A DNA stretch of 64,000 nt from Devosia sp. YR412 (GCF_900110945.1 NZ_FOFL01000002.1:62001-126000); one strand, 5' to 3'. Shown: positions 44,493 through 56,762, numbered from the stretch's first letter. Notes: a model not told the origin generated them from the letters alone. Numbers and translations are program-made.

Positions 44493-46184
44493 CTACTTCT
44501 TCTTCCCACCGGCCGGGGCCGCAGCTGCCGCCTCGATCGTCAGTTCGAACCGTTCGCCGGCCTTGATGGTGATCGGCGTTTCCGATTCCACATCGCCCTT
44601 CTTGGAATAGACGACATAGTCGCCGGCCTTCAGCGTGGTCTGGTATTCCGGGCCGTAGCCATAGTCGAACGATTTGACATTGCCCGCGATATCCTTGGTC
44701 GGGCTGCGGATTTCGACATAGTCGTCACTTGGCGTGGTGATGGCCAGCACGCCAGCGTCGAGCATGACCGGCACATCGGTGCGTTCACCCGTGGTCACGC
44801 TGAACGGGATCTCGCCCTCTGTGCCATCGAGCTCATAAGCCATGATATAGTCGCCCGGCGGCAGTTCGAAATCCTGCTCGCCATTATAGCCATAGGCAAT
44901 CGACTCGCGGGTGCCGTCCAGCGCAGTCTTGGCGTCGAATATCTCCATGAAAATATCGTCCTCAACCTTTGAGCCGGGTGCATATTCCGTAGTGAAGAAC
45001 ACGAGACCTGTCCCCACCACGACATCTTCATCCACCGTATCGCCGGCCTTCAGCTCATAGGTGCGGCTGACCGTGGCCTCGCCGATGGTGACCAGGGCTT
45101 CAATGGAACCAGCCGGCACCACGGCGTCGACATCGCCATAGTCATAGGCCAGGTATTCGCCATTGAGCTTGATCTCGGTGGAGGCATCATTGTCGATCTC
45201 TGCCCCCTCGCTCGGCAGGGGATGCAGCTTGAGCATCGCGGCATTCAGCACGAAATGCGTTGCAGCGACTTCACCGGCAACGATGGTCACGGGCTGCTCG
45301 ACCGCGGCATTGCCGTATTCGGCACTGATGATGTAGTCGCCGGGCTCCAGCGTGCCCTTGAAGCGGGCATAATAGTCGGTGCCGATCCACTCGCCCTTGC
45401 TGCCATCGGCTTTGACCTCATACCACTGCCAGGTGAGGTTGAGCGGTCCGCCATCCTCGATGTCCGGGCCGCCTTCGGAGAGCGACGCCGTCGGAGTGAA
45501 GTTGAACTCAGCCACGGGCTCGGGTTCAGGCTCGGGCGCCGGTTCGGGTTCGGCCTGCACCACCTGGGCCACAGTCGTGGTCAGCGCGCTCACCAGCGCA
45601 TCGCCGTCCTCGGCCGACAGATACCGTCCACCGGTGTTTTCGGCCAGACAAGCCACCTGCTGGCCCTCTTCATCGGAAAGGCCGAAGCCCAGCACATGGG
45701 TGGTGAAATCAATGCCACGGCTTTCGAGGTCCGAGGCCAACGCACAAGGATCGACCTCGCAGGTTTCCAGACCGTCAGTGATCAGGATCACCGTAGCCTT
45801 CTGCTCGGTGAACTGCAGGTCTTCGGCGGCCAGCCGCACGGCATCGGAAATCGGCGTCATACCCTTGGGATTGATCGCATCGGCGGCAGCGGTAATGGCG
45901 TCAGCGGTGCCGAGTGCCGGCTCGACCAGCATTTCGATGTCGTCGCAATTACCCTTCTCGCGGTGACCATAGGTCATGAAGCCGAGCTCAAGATCGTCCG
46001 GCAGCGTGGCCAGCACTTCATGCAGCGTTTCGCGCGCGATGGTGATGCGCGCCTTGCCGTCGATCTGCGCCCACATCGAGCCCGATCCATCCAGCACGAT
46101 AATGGCGCGCTCGGCCGCCACGGCCGGCAACGCCATGCCGAGCGCCGCGACGGCTCCCAGCACAATATTTCGAACGATCCTCAT
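44493..46184 (-). CDS. Exported von Willebrand factor A domain protein
   Basis: 563 residues from the ATG at 46184, with GGAGGG upstream and a signal peptide (NIVLGAVAALGMALPAVAA). A VWA domain fills about residues 25-215: MIDAS motif VLDGSGSMWAQ, TPISDAV and ILITDGLETCEVDPC. Then comes an EP-rich linker (PEPAPEPEPEPV), and the rest is a series of beta-sandwich-like repeats recognised by LEPGDYIISAEY, LPPGDYIMAYEL and LKAGDYVVYSKK. The C-terminus is basic (GGKKK). It probably binds protein or surface polymer in the periplasm; the partner is unknown. Confidence 0.82.
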   Translation of the reverse strand: MRIVRNIVLGAVAALGMALPAVAAERAIIVLDGSGSMWAQIDGKARITIARETLHEVLATLPDDLELGFMTYGHREKGNCDDIEMLVEPALGTADAITAAADAINPKGMTPISDAVRLAAEDLQFTEQKATVILITDGLETCEVDPCALASDLESRGIDFTTHVLGFGLSDEEGQQVACLAENTGGRYLSAEDGDALVSALTTTVAQVVQAEPEPAPEPEPEPVAEFNFTPTASLSEGGPDIEDGGPLNLTWQWYEVKADGSKGEWIGTDYYARFKGTLEPGDYIISAEYGNAAVEQPVTIVAGEVAATHFVLNAAMLKLHPLPSEGAEIDNDASTEIKLNGEYLAYDYGDVDAVVPAGSIEALVTIGEATVSRTYELKAGDTVDEDVVVGTGLVFFTTEYAPGSKVEDDIFMEIFDAKTALDGTRESIAYGYNGEQDFELPPGDYIMAYELDGTEGEIPFSVTTGERTDVPVMLDAGVLAITTPSDDYVEIRSPTKDIAGNVKSFDYGYGPEYQTTLKAGDYVVYSKKGDVESETPITIKAGERFELTIEAAAAAPAGGKKK

Positions 46185-46308
46185 GAAAAGCCCTCCAGCA
46201 ACTGCGCCCTCGACTATCGAGGACTGCACAAGTGGAGGCAATTCAAATCATGACGCAGATGACGGCGGGATGAACACTTCATTCAGCGCCTCCGGGAATT
46301 TGCAGCAA

Positions 46309-47370
46309 CTATTCGCCGGACTTCCGCCAGCGCATCAGCCCGACGAAGAACAGTCCGCCGATAATGCCGGTGAGCACGCCGATCGGCATGTCCTGCGGTG
46401 GCATCAGTGTGCGCGCGGCAATATCGGCCAGCACCAGGAAAATCGCGCCGACCAGCGCCGACAGCGGCAGTACCCGGCGATAGTCGCCACCCACCATCAT
46501 GCGGACGATATGAGGGATCATTAGACCAACAAAGGCGATGACACCGGAAAAGGCCACGGCCGAGCCGGTCAGCAGGGCACAGATGACGAAAACAGTGAGC
46601 CGGAACCGCAGTGCCGGAATGCCGAGCGTCGTGGCGCTTTCGTCGCCCAGCGTCATGGCATTGAGCGAGCGCGCCTTGAGGATCAAATAGCCGCCGCACA
46701 GGACCAGCGCCGCCAGCGGAAACGGCAGTTGCTGCCATTGCGCGAGGCCAAGCCCGCCCAGCATCCAGAATACCACCGTGTGGGCAGCGCGCGGATCGCC
46801 GAGGAAAATGAAGAGGTTACCGGCGGCGGTGATGATGAAGCTCACCGCCACGCCGGCCAGCACCAGCCGTCCGGCGCTTTGCGACTTGGTCAGGTTGGAA
46901 ACCGCCAGCACCAGCGCCGTGGCGATCAGAGCGCCGATGAAGGCGAACAGTGGCACGGTGATCAGGCCGAGAAACATGCCGGTATGCAGCAGCACGAGGA
47001 TCGCCCCGAAGGCCGCACCCGACGAAATGCCCAGCAGGTGCGGGTCGGCCAGTGGATTGCGCGTCACCGACTGCAGCGCCGCGCCGACCACGGCAAGGCT
47101 GGCGCCCACAATGGCACCCAGCACGATGCGCGGTAGCCGCACTTCCCAGACAATATTCTCGCGCCCCGAGGTCCAGTCGGCGACCACGCTGCCGGGCGCG
47201 AGTTTGGACGCAATAATGCGCCAGACGGTGTCGACGGGAATCGGCACCGCCCCTGCCCCGACCGCCACCGACATGGTGACGACCAGCAGCACGGCCAGCC
47301 CCAGGATCAGGGCTGGCATCCAGTGGATCGCAGCATGGCGGCGTCCGGCAACGAGGTGGCGGTGCGACAA
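46309..47370 (-). CDS. btuC: FecCD/BtuC-type ABC transporter permease
   Basis: 353 residues, about ten membrane helices. It shows WEVRLPRIVLGAIVGASLAVVGA, RNPLADPHLLGISSGAAFGA, GDESATTLGI and FVGLMIPHIVRMMVGGDYR, all typical of the FecCD family of siderophore, heme and cobalamin importers. The cobalamin riboswitch at the head of the gene set indicates a corrinoid substrate. It is the last gene of the three. Confidence 0.87.
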   Translation of the reverse strand: MSHRHLVAGRRHAAIHWMPALILGLAVLLVVTMSVAVGAGAVPIPVDTVWRIIASKLAPGSVVADWTSGRENIVWEVRLPRIVLGAIVGASLAVVGAALQSVTRNPLADPHLLGISSGAAFGAILVLLHTGMFLGLITVPLFAFIGALIATALVLAVSNLTKSQSAGRLVLAGVAVSFIITAAGNLFIFLGDPRAAHTVVFWMLGGLGLAQWQQLPFPLAALVLCGGYLILKARSLNAMTLGDESATTLGIPALRFRLTVFVICALLTGSAVAFSGVIAFVGLMIPHIVRMMVGGDYRRVLPLSALVGAIFLVLADIAARTLMPPQDMPIGVLTGIIGGLFFVGLMRWRKSGE

Positions 47371-47374
47371 TCAA

Positions 47375-48316
47375 CTATTCCCGGAAAGCAGCAGCGAGTT
47401 GCTTCACCGCCGCGATATTGCGCGGACCAGGCGTTGCCGCGACATATTCGAGAACCACGAAGCGGTCATTGGCCACGGCCGGAATGGCGGCAAAGGCCGG
47501 GTTGGACTTCATGAAGTCGATCTTCTGCTCGGCAGTGACGTTGCCATAATTGACGATGACGATCACTTCCGGATTGCGTTCGATCACCGGCTCCCAGCCG
47601 ATCTCGACCCAGCTCGATTCCACGTCATCCATGATATTGCGGCCACCGGCCGCCTCGATCAGCGCCGTCGGCATGCCGTAGGCGCCGGCGGTGAATGGCT
47701 TGTCCTCGCCGCTGTCGTAGACGAACACCGGCACAGGCGTTTCCAGCTTGGGCAGGTCCGACTGGAAATCCTCGAGGTCGATCTGGTAATTCTCGACCAG
47801 CAGTTCGGCGCGCTCGGATACGTCGAAAATGGCACCCAGGTTCAGCAGGTCGGTGTAGAGATCTTCCATCGAGGCCTTGGGCTTTTCCATGACATGGATG
47901 CAGCTCTCGTTCAGCTCGTAGACGGCGATATCGAAGGCTGCCAAGGACTCCGGCGTCACCTCGCCACCGACGCGCATGCCATAATTCCAGCCGGCGAAGA
48001 AGAAGTCGGCATCGGCGCCGAGCAACACTTCCTTGCTCGGATATTCCGGCGACAGCTCCGGCAACTCGGCCACGCCCTGGCGCAGAGTCTCGTCCAAGGT
48101 CTTCCAGCCCGACACGCCGGTATAGCCAACCATGCGATCGGTCAGGTCCAGCGCCAGCATCATCTCGGTGAGATTGACGTCATTGGAAATCGCCCGCTGC
48201 GGCGAAGCCTCGAATGTCACATCGCGGTCACAGCTTTTGACCGTCACGGGATAGCCGGCAGCAAAGGCCGGGGAACTGGCCGCTGCCAAGGCAGCAAGCA
48301 CGAAAACAAGACGCAT
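47375..48316 (-). CDS. btuF: BtuF-like periplasmic substrate-binding protein
   Basis: 313 residues from the ATG at 48316, with AGGAG eight bases upstream; a GTG at 48325 overlaps that site. A signal peptide (LVFVLAALAAASSPAFA) leads into a class III binding protein: VTVKSCDRDVTFEASPQRAI, DRMVGYTGVSGW, AGGRNIMDDVESSWVEIGWE. The family includes Fe-siderophore and cobalamin binders, and the riboswitch favours a corrinoid. It sits between the ATPase and permease genes. Confidence 0.85.
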   Translation of the reverse strand: MRLVFVLAALAAASSPAFAAGYPVTVKSCDRDVTFEASPQRAISNDVNLTEMMLALDLTDRMVGYTGVSGWKTLDETLRQGVAELPELSPEYPSKEVLLGADADFFFAGWNYGMRVGGEVTPESLAAFDIAVYELNESCIHVMEKPKASMEDLYTDLLNLGAIFDVSERAELLVENYQIDLEDFQSDLPKLETPVPVFVYDSGEDKPFTAGAYGMPTALIEAAGGRNIMDDVESSWVEIGWEPVIERNPEVIVIVNYGNVTAEQKIDFMKSNPAFAAIPAVANDRFVVLEYVAATPGPRNIAAVKQLAAAFRE

Positions 48317-48321
48317 GAAGA

Positions 48322-49149
48322 TCACTCCTGGATCTGGTTGGGGAGATAGAAACTGAGCCGCGGCCGCCCGGTGGCCGGATGAGCATCGAGCAGGGTTTCG
48401 ACGGCAAAGGCCGAGCGGATGGTGGATTGGGTGAGAACCTCGGCTGGCGCGCCGAGCGCCGCGACCTTGCCCCGATCGAGCAGCAAAACCTGGTCGGCAT
48501 GAGCGCAGGCCAGCGCAAGATCATGCAGCGAGACAATGACTGTGCAGTTGAGCCCGGCCAGCAGTTCCAGCACTTCGAGCTGGTGGCGAATATCGAGGTG
48601 ATTGGTCGGCTCGTCCAGAATCAGAAGGTCAGGCTTTTGCAGCAAGGCCCTGGCAATCATCACCCTTTGCCGCTCGCCACCGGAGAGCGTCGCGAGATCG
48701 CGCGGCGCCAGAGGGGTCAATTCCATCAGCGCCAGCACGGCCTTGATCGCCTCGTAGTCGGCATGGTCGGCGCCCCAGCCGCCACGATGCGGCGTCAGGC
48801 CCAGCTCGACGATCTCGGCCACGGTCAGCCCGAAGTCGCTGGCCTGCTCCTGCAACACCGTCGCGATCCGCTTCGCCACGGCCTTGCCCGGCAGCGTCCA
48901 GATATCCGCGCCGTCGAGCCGCACATGGCCGGAGGTGGGACGGTGATAGCGATAAAGGCAGCGCAACAGGCTCGACTTGCCCGCGCCATTGGGCCCGACC
49001 AGCGCCAGCATCTGGCCCGGCTCGACGCTCAGCGAAATCGGCCCGACGATCGGCCGGCCGGAGACGACACCCCAGCTCAGCCCATCGAGATCGAGCCGCG
49101 CCGGTTGGGTGCCGGTAAAGCGGTCAGCCGCAGGCTTTTCGGATGCCAT
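48322..49149 (-). CDS. btuD: BtuD/FecE-type ABC transporter ATPase
   Basis: 275 residues from the second ATG at 49149, which is better spaced from GGAG than the ATG at 49155. Walker A is VGPNGAGKSSLLRCLY, signature LSGGERQRVMIARALL, Walker B LLILDEPTNHLD, and switch His in VSLHDLALA. It energises import by the permease. The first gene after the cobalamin riboswitch, about 120 bases away. Confidence 0.9.
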   Translation of the reverse strand: MASEKPAADRFTGTQPARLDLDGLSWGVVSGRPIVGPISLSVEPGQMLALVGPNGAGKSSLLRCLYRYHRPTSGHVRLDGADIWTLPGKAVAKRIATVLQEQASDFGLTVAEIVELGLTPHRGGWGADHADYEAIKAVLALMELTPLAPRDLATLSGGERQRVMIARALLQKPDLLILDEPTNHLDIRHQLEVLELLAGLNCTVIVSLHDLALACAHADQVLLLDRGKVAALGAPAEVLTQSTIRSAFAVETLLDAHPATGRPRLSFYLPNQIQE

Positions 49150-49269
49150 GCGCATGCTCCACCAAAGGGCAGAAGGGCACGGGCGATCCGAACAGAATTT
49201 TGGCAGCGATGTCGCGGCAACTGGTCATCATCGTCTCCCGCGGCACACCCCGGCCGGGTTGAAAGAAAT

Positions 49270-49430
49270 AGCGATGACGGCAGGTCTCCTGGCTCGCGGG
49301 TCATTGCGGCGCCGGACCTTCCCAGCCTTTCGGCCAGTGGCATTCCCGGTGTCGCTATCCGCTCACAGTTGCGGGGGCAGCCACGGTCTTGCGCCCTGAT
49401 GGGTACGTCGCACCGTGTTCCCTTTTAATC
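49270..49430 (-). promoter_or_regulatory. Cobalamin (adenosylcobalamin-type) riboswitch
   Basis: On the - strand the leader carries the conserved blocks in order: AAAAGGGAACACGGTG, GCTGCCCCCGCAACTGTGAG (49362-49383 region), GCCACTGG, GGGAAGG and the B12 box AGCCAGGAGACCTGCCGTCA (49275-49294). It ends about 120 bases before the btuD start. Binding of cobalamin should shut down expression of the three transport genes. Confidence 0.95.
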
Positions 49431-49596
49431 CAGCTGCCCGAGTGGAGCGGCCGGAACCATCGGCCGGAGTGATGCGGGATTTTTGCCGCCAAGGCAAGGG
49501 GCGCCCGCGCCGCAGCCGTCACGATTTCCATCGACGCAAACCACGCCGCCCTCTAGGGTCGCAGCACTGCCAAGCCCTCTTGCCCCGGATGCCATC

Positions 49597-50529
49597 ATGC
49601 CGATCGGCGTGCTCTATGCTGTTGTCGCCTATTCGATTTATTCTTGCGGCGATGCCATCATCAAAGGCTTCGGCCAAAGCCTTTCGGTGTTCGAAATCGG
49701 CTTTTTCATCTCGCTGTTCGGCCTGATTCCCGCTGCCTTCGCCAAGCCGAAAGGCGAGCGCTGGCGCGATACATTCAAGCTCAAGCACACCGGCCTCGTG
49801 CATCTGCGCTCGTTTACCGGCGTGGCCTCGTCGATCCTGGTGACGATTTCCTTCACCACCATTCCCTTCGCCGAGACCTATTCGCTGGTCTTCATGATGC
49901 CGCTGTTCATCACCGTCATGTCGGTGCTGATCCTCAAGGAAAAAGTCGACCTGATCCGCTGGGCCATGCTGGCTCTGGGCTTTATCGGTGTCATGCTGGT
50001 GGTTCGACCAGGCTTCCGCGAGCTCGAGCTCGGCCACCTGACCGCCCTGCTCTGCGCGGTGTTCGGCGCCTCGACCACCACCATCCTCCGCGTCATCGCT
50101 CCCACCGAAAAGCGCGTCAGCCTGATCGCTTTGCCGGCGCTTTATCTGATCGTCACCAATGCCGTTCTGATGCTGCCCAGCTTCACCGGACCCAACCTGC
50201 AGCAATTGGGTCTGCTCGCCGCCTCAGGGAGCATGGTCGGCATGGGACATATCCTGCTGATCGCCGCCACCCGCAATGCACCGGCCAGTCAGGTGGCGCC
50301 CATCCAATACGTGCAGATCGTCTGGGCCATCGGGCTCGGGGCGTTCTTTTATTTCGAATACCCCGACCTGATCGCCTATATCGGCCTCGGCGTGGTTGTG
50401 CTCTCGGGCCTGGTCAATGTCTTGATCGATGGCGCCCGCACTCGCATTGCCGGGCGCTTCGCCGAATACCGTGCCAGCCGCCCCGGCCCGCCGAGCAATA
50501 TCACCGAGGTGCAGGGACCTGAAATTTAG
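49597..50529 (+). CDS. EamA/DMT-family transporter
   Basis: 310 residues from the ATG at 49597. About ten membrane helices in two EamA repeats; typical segments are YSIYSCGDAIIKGFG, FVFMMPLFITVMSVLILKEK-like helix ends and LGFIGVMLVVRPGF. The substrate is unknown. A close paralogue follows on the same strand after 85 bases. Confidence 0.88.
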   Translation: MPIGVLYAVVAYSIYSCGDAIIKGFGQSLSVFEIGFFISLFGLIPAAFAKPKGERWRDTFKLKHTGLVHLRSFTGVASSILVTISFTTIPFAETYSLVFMMPLFITVMSVLILKEKVDLIRWAMLALGFIGVMLVVRPGFRELELGHLTALLCAVFGASTTTILRVIAPTEKRVSLIALPALYLIVTNAVLMLPSFTGPNLQQLGLLAASGSMVGMGHILLIAATRNAPASQVAPIQYVQIVWAIGLGAFFYFEYPDLIAYIGLGVVVLSGLVNVLIDGARTRIAGRFAEYRASRPGPPSNITEVQGPEI

Positions 50530-50614
50530 CCGGGAAGCCGGTCGACGCTGCACGGCCTCGCTTGTATGGTAGTCAGGCTTACCGAGTCTTTTCCCCTGAA
50601 TTCGAGATATTGCG

Positions 50615-51499
50615 ATGCCCGTCGGCGTCATCCTGGCCTTTTTGGCCTATGCCAGCTTTTCCGCCGCTGACGCTTTGATCAAGGCCACCGGCTCCGCCAT
50701 GTCGGTCTTCGAGATCGCCTTTTTCACCACCAGCTTTTCCATCATTCCGGCCATGCTGACCAAGCGCGGCGAGCGCTGGCGTGATCTTTATAAGCTGCAG
50801 CATCCCTGGCTGGTGCATCTGCGCTGCGCCGCGGCCATCTCCAGCACGGCCTGCGTCATGTATGCCTTCACTCACATCCCCTTCGCCGAGGTCTATGCCA
50901 TCGGCTTCCTGACCCCGGTCGTCGTGACACTGCTCGGCGTGGTGCTGCTTAAGGAATATGTCGCGGCGCATCGCTGGCTGCTGTTGATCATCAGCTTCCT
51001 CGGCGTTGTGCTGGTGATCCGCCCCGGTGTGCGCGAACTGCATCTCGGCCATCTGGCGATTTTCTGCAGCGTATTTCTCGGCGCCCTCACCACCATCATC
51101 CTGCGCCACATCGCGCCACGCGAGCGTCGCGTCAGCCTGGTTGGCCTGCAGGTGATCTATTCGGGCCTGTTCAATGGCGTGCTGATGCTGCCGTTTTTCG
51201 TGCTGCCCTCGCTCGAGCAATTGGCCATTTTCGTCTGCATCGGCCTGATGGGCGGCACCGGCGGCCTGCTGCTGATCGGCGCCACCAAGCGCTCGCCGGC
51301 CAGTCTCGTCGCACCGGTGCAATATAGCCAGCTGATCTGGGCCATCGTCTTCGGCGCGGCCTTCTTCGGCGAATATCCGGACTATGTCGCTGTGATCGGC
51401 CTCGTCATCGTCATTGCCGCGGGCCTCGCCAATGTGATGACGGAAAAGCTCAAGATTGTCTGGAAGCCGCGCGTCTTCTTCTGGCGCACCGGGTTGTAA
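50615..51499 (+). CDS. EamA/DMT-family transporter
   Basis: 294 residues. Same layout as the upstream gene: MPVGVILAFLAYASFSAADA, SVFEIAFFTTSFSIIPAML, KRGERWRDLYKLQHPWLVHLR and LGVVLVIRPGVRELHLGHL correspond block by block to the neighbour. The pair arose by tandem duplication. Small-multidrug-type transporters can work as pairs, but EamA proteins usually act alone. Substrate unknown. Confidence 0.88.
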   Translation: MPVGVILAFLAYASFSAADALIKATGSAMSVFEIAFFTTSFSIIPAMLTKRGERWRDLYKLQHPWLVHLRCAAAISSTACVMYAFTHIPFAEVYAIGFLTPVVVTLLGVVLLKEYVAAHRWLLLIISFLGVVLVIRPGVRELHLGHLAIFCSVFLGALTTIILRHIAPRERRVSLVGLQVIYSGLFNGVLMLPFFVLPSLEQLAIFVCIGLMGGTGGLLLIGATKRSPASLVAPVQYSQLIWAIVFGAAFFGEYPDYVAVIGLVIVIAAGLANVMTEKLKIVWKPRVFFWRTGL

Positions 51500-51503
51500 A
51501 ACA

Positions 51504-51529
51504 AAAAGCCCCGCTTACGCGGGGCTTTT
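51504..51529. terminator. Terminator shared by the EamA gene and alaS
   Basis: Stem AAAAGCCCCGC / GCGGGGCTTTT with a TTAC loop. T-rich DNA follows on either strand, so it can end the + strand transporter transcript and the convergent alaS transcript. Confidence 0.85.
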
Positions 51530-51560
51530 CTCATTCAGAATGCGTTCAGAAACCGTTCAT

Positions 51561-54209
<2,649 letters not shown>

Positions 54210-54332
54210 CTAAAGGCTTTCGCTAGGGAATTTGGCGTTGGGCGCCGCAGACAAGTTTGGTCCGCTTTCTATCGTGCAGCCTGCCGCAATGTCCAGCATT
54301 GCGGCGCCCTTAGGACCAATCAGCAAAGAAAA

Positions 54333-54356
54333 GAGGCACCGCTTACGCGATGCCTC
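54333..54356 (-). terminator. Rho-independent terminator after recA
   Basis: GAGGCA pairs with TGCCTC, extended by CGC/GCG around a TTAC loop with one mismatch. On the - strand it is followed by TTTTCTTT. It lies 28 bases after the recA stop and so separates recA from alaS. Confidence 0.75.
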
Positions 54357-54383
54357 GAAAAATCCCTGCATGGGGAGGATAGA

Positions 54384-55454
54384 CTATTCGTCGCCGGCGT
54401 CGTCGTCGCCACCGCTGACCAGCAGCACTTCACCCAGAAGACCCGAGCTTTCGCGCACGCCCTGCTCGATCGTATTGGCAATTGCCGGATTGTCCTTGAG
54501 GAACTGGCGGGCGTTTTCACGGCCCTGCCCGAGGCGCTGGCTGTCCCAGGAGAACCAGGCACCGGACTTCTCGATAATGCCGGACTTGACGCCCAGGTCG
54601 AGCAATTCGCCGGTCTTGGAGATGCCTTCGCCATACATGATGTCGAATTCGACCTGGCGGAACGGCGGGGCCAGCTTGTTCTTGACGACCTTGACGCGGG
54701 TCTGGTTGCCCACGACCTCTTCGCGATCCTTGAGCGCGCCAATGCGGCGGATGTCCAGACGGACCGAGGCGTAGAACTTCAGCGCATTGCCGCCCGTCGT
54801 GGTTTCGGGCGAGCCATACATCACGCCGATCTTCATGCGGATCTGGTTGATGAAGATCACCAGGCACTTGGACTTGGAGATCGAGCCGGTCAGCTTGCGC
54901 ATGGCCTGGCTCATCAGGCGGGCCTGGAGGCCCGGCAGGGCATCGCCCATTTCGCCTTCGAGCTCGGCGCGCGGGGTCAGCGCCGCGACCGAATCGACCA
55001 CCAGCACGTCGATGGCGCCGGAGCGCACCAGCGTATCGGTGATTTCGAGCGCCTGTTCGCCGGCATCGGGCTGGGAGATCAGTAGGTCATCGACGCTGAC
55101 GCCGAGCTTGCGGGCATAGATCGGGTCGAGCGCATGCTCGGCATCGACAAAGGCGCAGATACCGCCGGCCTTCTGGGCCTCGGCAATCACATGCAGCGCC
55201 AGCGTGGTCTTGCCGGAGGATTCTGGTCCGAAAATCTCGACGATACGGCCCTTTGGCAGGCCGCCAATGCCAAGCGCGATATCGAGGCCGAGCGAGCCGG
55301 TCGAGATCGATTCGACCTCGATGGACGAGGCCTCGCCGAGCCGCATGATCGAGCCCTTGCCGAAATTGCGCTCGATCTGGCTGAGCGCCGCGGCAAGTGC
55401 CTTTTCCTTATCCATCGATCCACCTTCAACTACACGAAGCGGCGCACTTGCCAT
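54384..55454 (-). CDS. recA: Recombinase RecA
   Basis: 356 residues; AAGGAG is eight bases before the ATG. Walker A is [13 protein letters not shown], Walker B region [13 protein letters not shown], with [18 protein letters not shown] and the L2 loop segment [17 protein letters not shown]. It catalyses strand exchange and activates LexA self-cleavage. A LexA box lies 84 bases upstream of the start. Confidence 0.98.
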   Translation of the reverse strand: MASAPLRVVEGGSMDKEKALAAALSQIERNFGKGSIMRLGEASSIEVESISTGSLGLDIALGIGGLPKGRIVEIFGPESSGKTTLALHVIAEAQKAGGICAFVDAEHALDPIYARKLGVSVDDLLISQPDAGEQALEITDTLVRSGAIDVLVVDSVAALTPRAELEGEMGDALPGLQARLMSQAMRKLTGSISKSKCLVIFINQIRMKIGVMYGSPETTTGGNALKFYASVRLDIRRIGALKDREEVVGNQTRVKVVKNKLAPPFRQVEFDIMYGEGISKTGELLDLGVKSGIIEKSGAWFSWDSQRLGQGRENARQFLKDNPAIANTIEQGVRESSGLLGEVLLVSGGDDDAGDE

Positions 55455-55766
55455 TTAGACTCTCCTTATTCCACGCTCGGGGATGCTGCGCAACGCGCCG
55501 TTACCGCTGGTGGCCATGCATTGAATGTGCTTCATTTGTTCGCATAATGTTCTCATGTCGTCAAGGGACAAAATGAGAACATCGACAACGCCATATCCGG
55601 CACTGCAACACGGCGAATCCGTTAGCAGACTGTTAGCATTGACGCGTTGCGCGCGCTAATTGGGTGGCGCTGCCAATAAGTATGATTTTTGCTCTTGCGC
55701 CTTTCGGGCGGGTTAGGCTTTATGCCTGCCAAACGCGCCATGCGCTGCCAGTTGAGGAGCCGCCCA
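55455..55766. other. Intergenic region between recA and the AraD1-like gene
   Basis: 312 bases between divergent genes. It holds the LexA box at 55538-55552 and further GAAC/GTTC half-sites (for example GAGAACA near 55572). The GAGGAGC ribosome-binding site of the AraD1-like gene is at its right end. Nothing coding is supported; an in-frame upstream extension of the + strand gene to 55689 lacks a good start. Confidence 0.5.
55538..55552. promoter_or_regulatory. LexA (SOS) box of recA
   Basis: GTTCGCATAATGTTC fits the alphaproteobacterial SOS direct repeat GTTC-N7-GTTC exactly. Its position upstream of recA fits the known regulation of this gene in alphaproteobacteria. Confidence 0.85.
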
Positions 55767-56762
55767 ATGAATTTGATCCAGTTTTTCGATGCCAAGGGTG
55801 AGCGCGCTGTCGGCGTCGTCGACCAGGGCGTGACCCGCGTGCTGAACGGCGTCGAGAGCGTCTATGCGCTGGCCATGGTTGCGGCCGATGCCGGCAAGGG
55901 TTTTGCTGCTCTGGTCGAGGAACTCGGCCTGGGCGACACCGTCGATCGCGACGCCATCATCGCCGAGGGCCGCCTGCTGTCGCCGATCGACCATCCCGAT
56001 GCTGCCCATCTCTATGTCACCGGCACCGGCCTGACCCACTTGGGCTCGGCCGCGACGCGCGACGCCATGCATACGGCCAACACCGGCCAGACCGAAGTCG
56101 GCCTGACCGACACGATGAAGATGTTCCGTATGGGCCTCGAAGGTGGCAAGCCCGCTGCCGGACAGACCGGCGTGCAGCCGGAGTGGTTCTACAAGGGCAA
56201 TGGCACGTCGGTGATCAGTCCGGGCCAGGCGATCCCCTCCCCGGCTTTTGCGCTCGACGCCGGCGAAGAGCCGGAAATCGCCGGCATCTATATCATCGAC
56301 CAGAACGGCCAGCCGCGCCGCCTCGGCTTTGCCCTGGCAAATGAATTTTCCGACCACGTCACAGAGCGGGTCAACTATCTCTATCTGGCCCATTCCAAGC
56401 TCCGCGCCTGCGCCTTCGGCCCGGAACTGCGCGTCGGCGACCTGCCGGCCCATATCGAGGGCAAGTCGCGCATCTGGCGCGACGGCAAGGTGCTGTGGGA
56501 AAAGCCGTTCCTGTCGGGTGAGGACAACATGAGCCACACCATCGCCAACCTCGAATATCACCATTTCAAATATGAGCTGTTCCGCCAGCCGGGCGACGTG
56601 CATGTGCATATGTTCGGCACGGCAACGCTGAGCTTTGCCGATGGCATCAAGACGCAGCCCAATGACGTCTTCGAAATCGAGGAAGCCCAGTTCGGCGCCG
56701 CCCTCCGCAACCCGGTCAGCACCGAAGCCGAGCAGACCGTCACGGTCGGCAATCTCTATTGA
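55767..56762 (+). CDS. AraD1/GguC-like fumarylacetoacetate-hydrolase family protein
   Basis: 331 residues from the ATG at 55767 with GAGGAG seven bases upstream. Start NLIQFFDAKGERAVGVVD; the FAH-fold region shows PSPAFALDAGEEPEIAGIYI, GFALANEFSDHVTE, KLRACAFGPELRVG and HVHMFGTATLSFADGI. Proteins of the AraD1/GguC type are found in sugar-acid pathways, and the sugar-dehydrogenase-like aldo/keto reductase next door supports this. The exact reaction is not known to me. Confidence 0.8.
   Translation: MNLIQFFDAKGERAVGVVDQGVTRVLNGVESVYALAMVAADAGKGFAALVEELGLGDTVDRDAIIAEGRLLSPIDHPDAAHLYVTGTGLTHLGSAATRDAMHTANTGQTEVGLTDTMKMFRMGLEGGKPAAGQTGVQPEWFYKGNGTSVISPGQAIPSPAFALDAGEEPEIAGIYIIDQNGQPRRLGFALANEFSDHVTERVNYLYLAHSKLRACAFGPELRVGDLPAHIEGKSRIWRDGKVLWEKPFLSGEDNMSHTIANLEYHHFKYELFRQPGDVHVHMFGTATLSFADGIKTQPNDVFEIEEAQFGAALRNPVSTEAEQTVTVGNLY

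Noticed and set aside
46309..49149. Reading the ABC set as an iron-siderophore transporter
   Set aside because: The families allow it, but the cobalamin riboswitch in front points to corrinoids.
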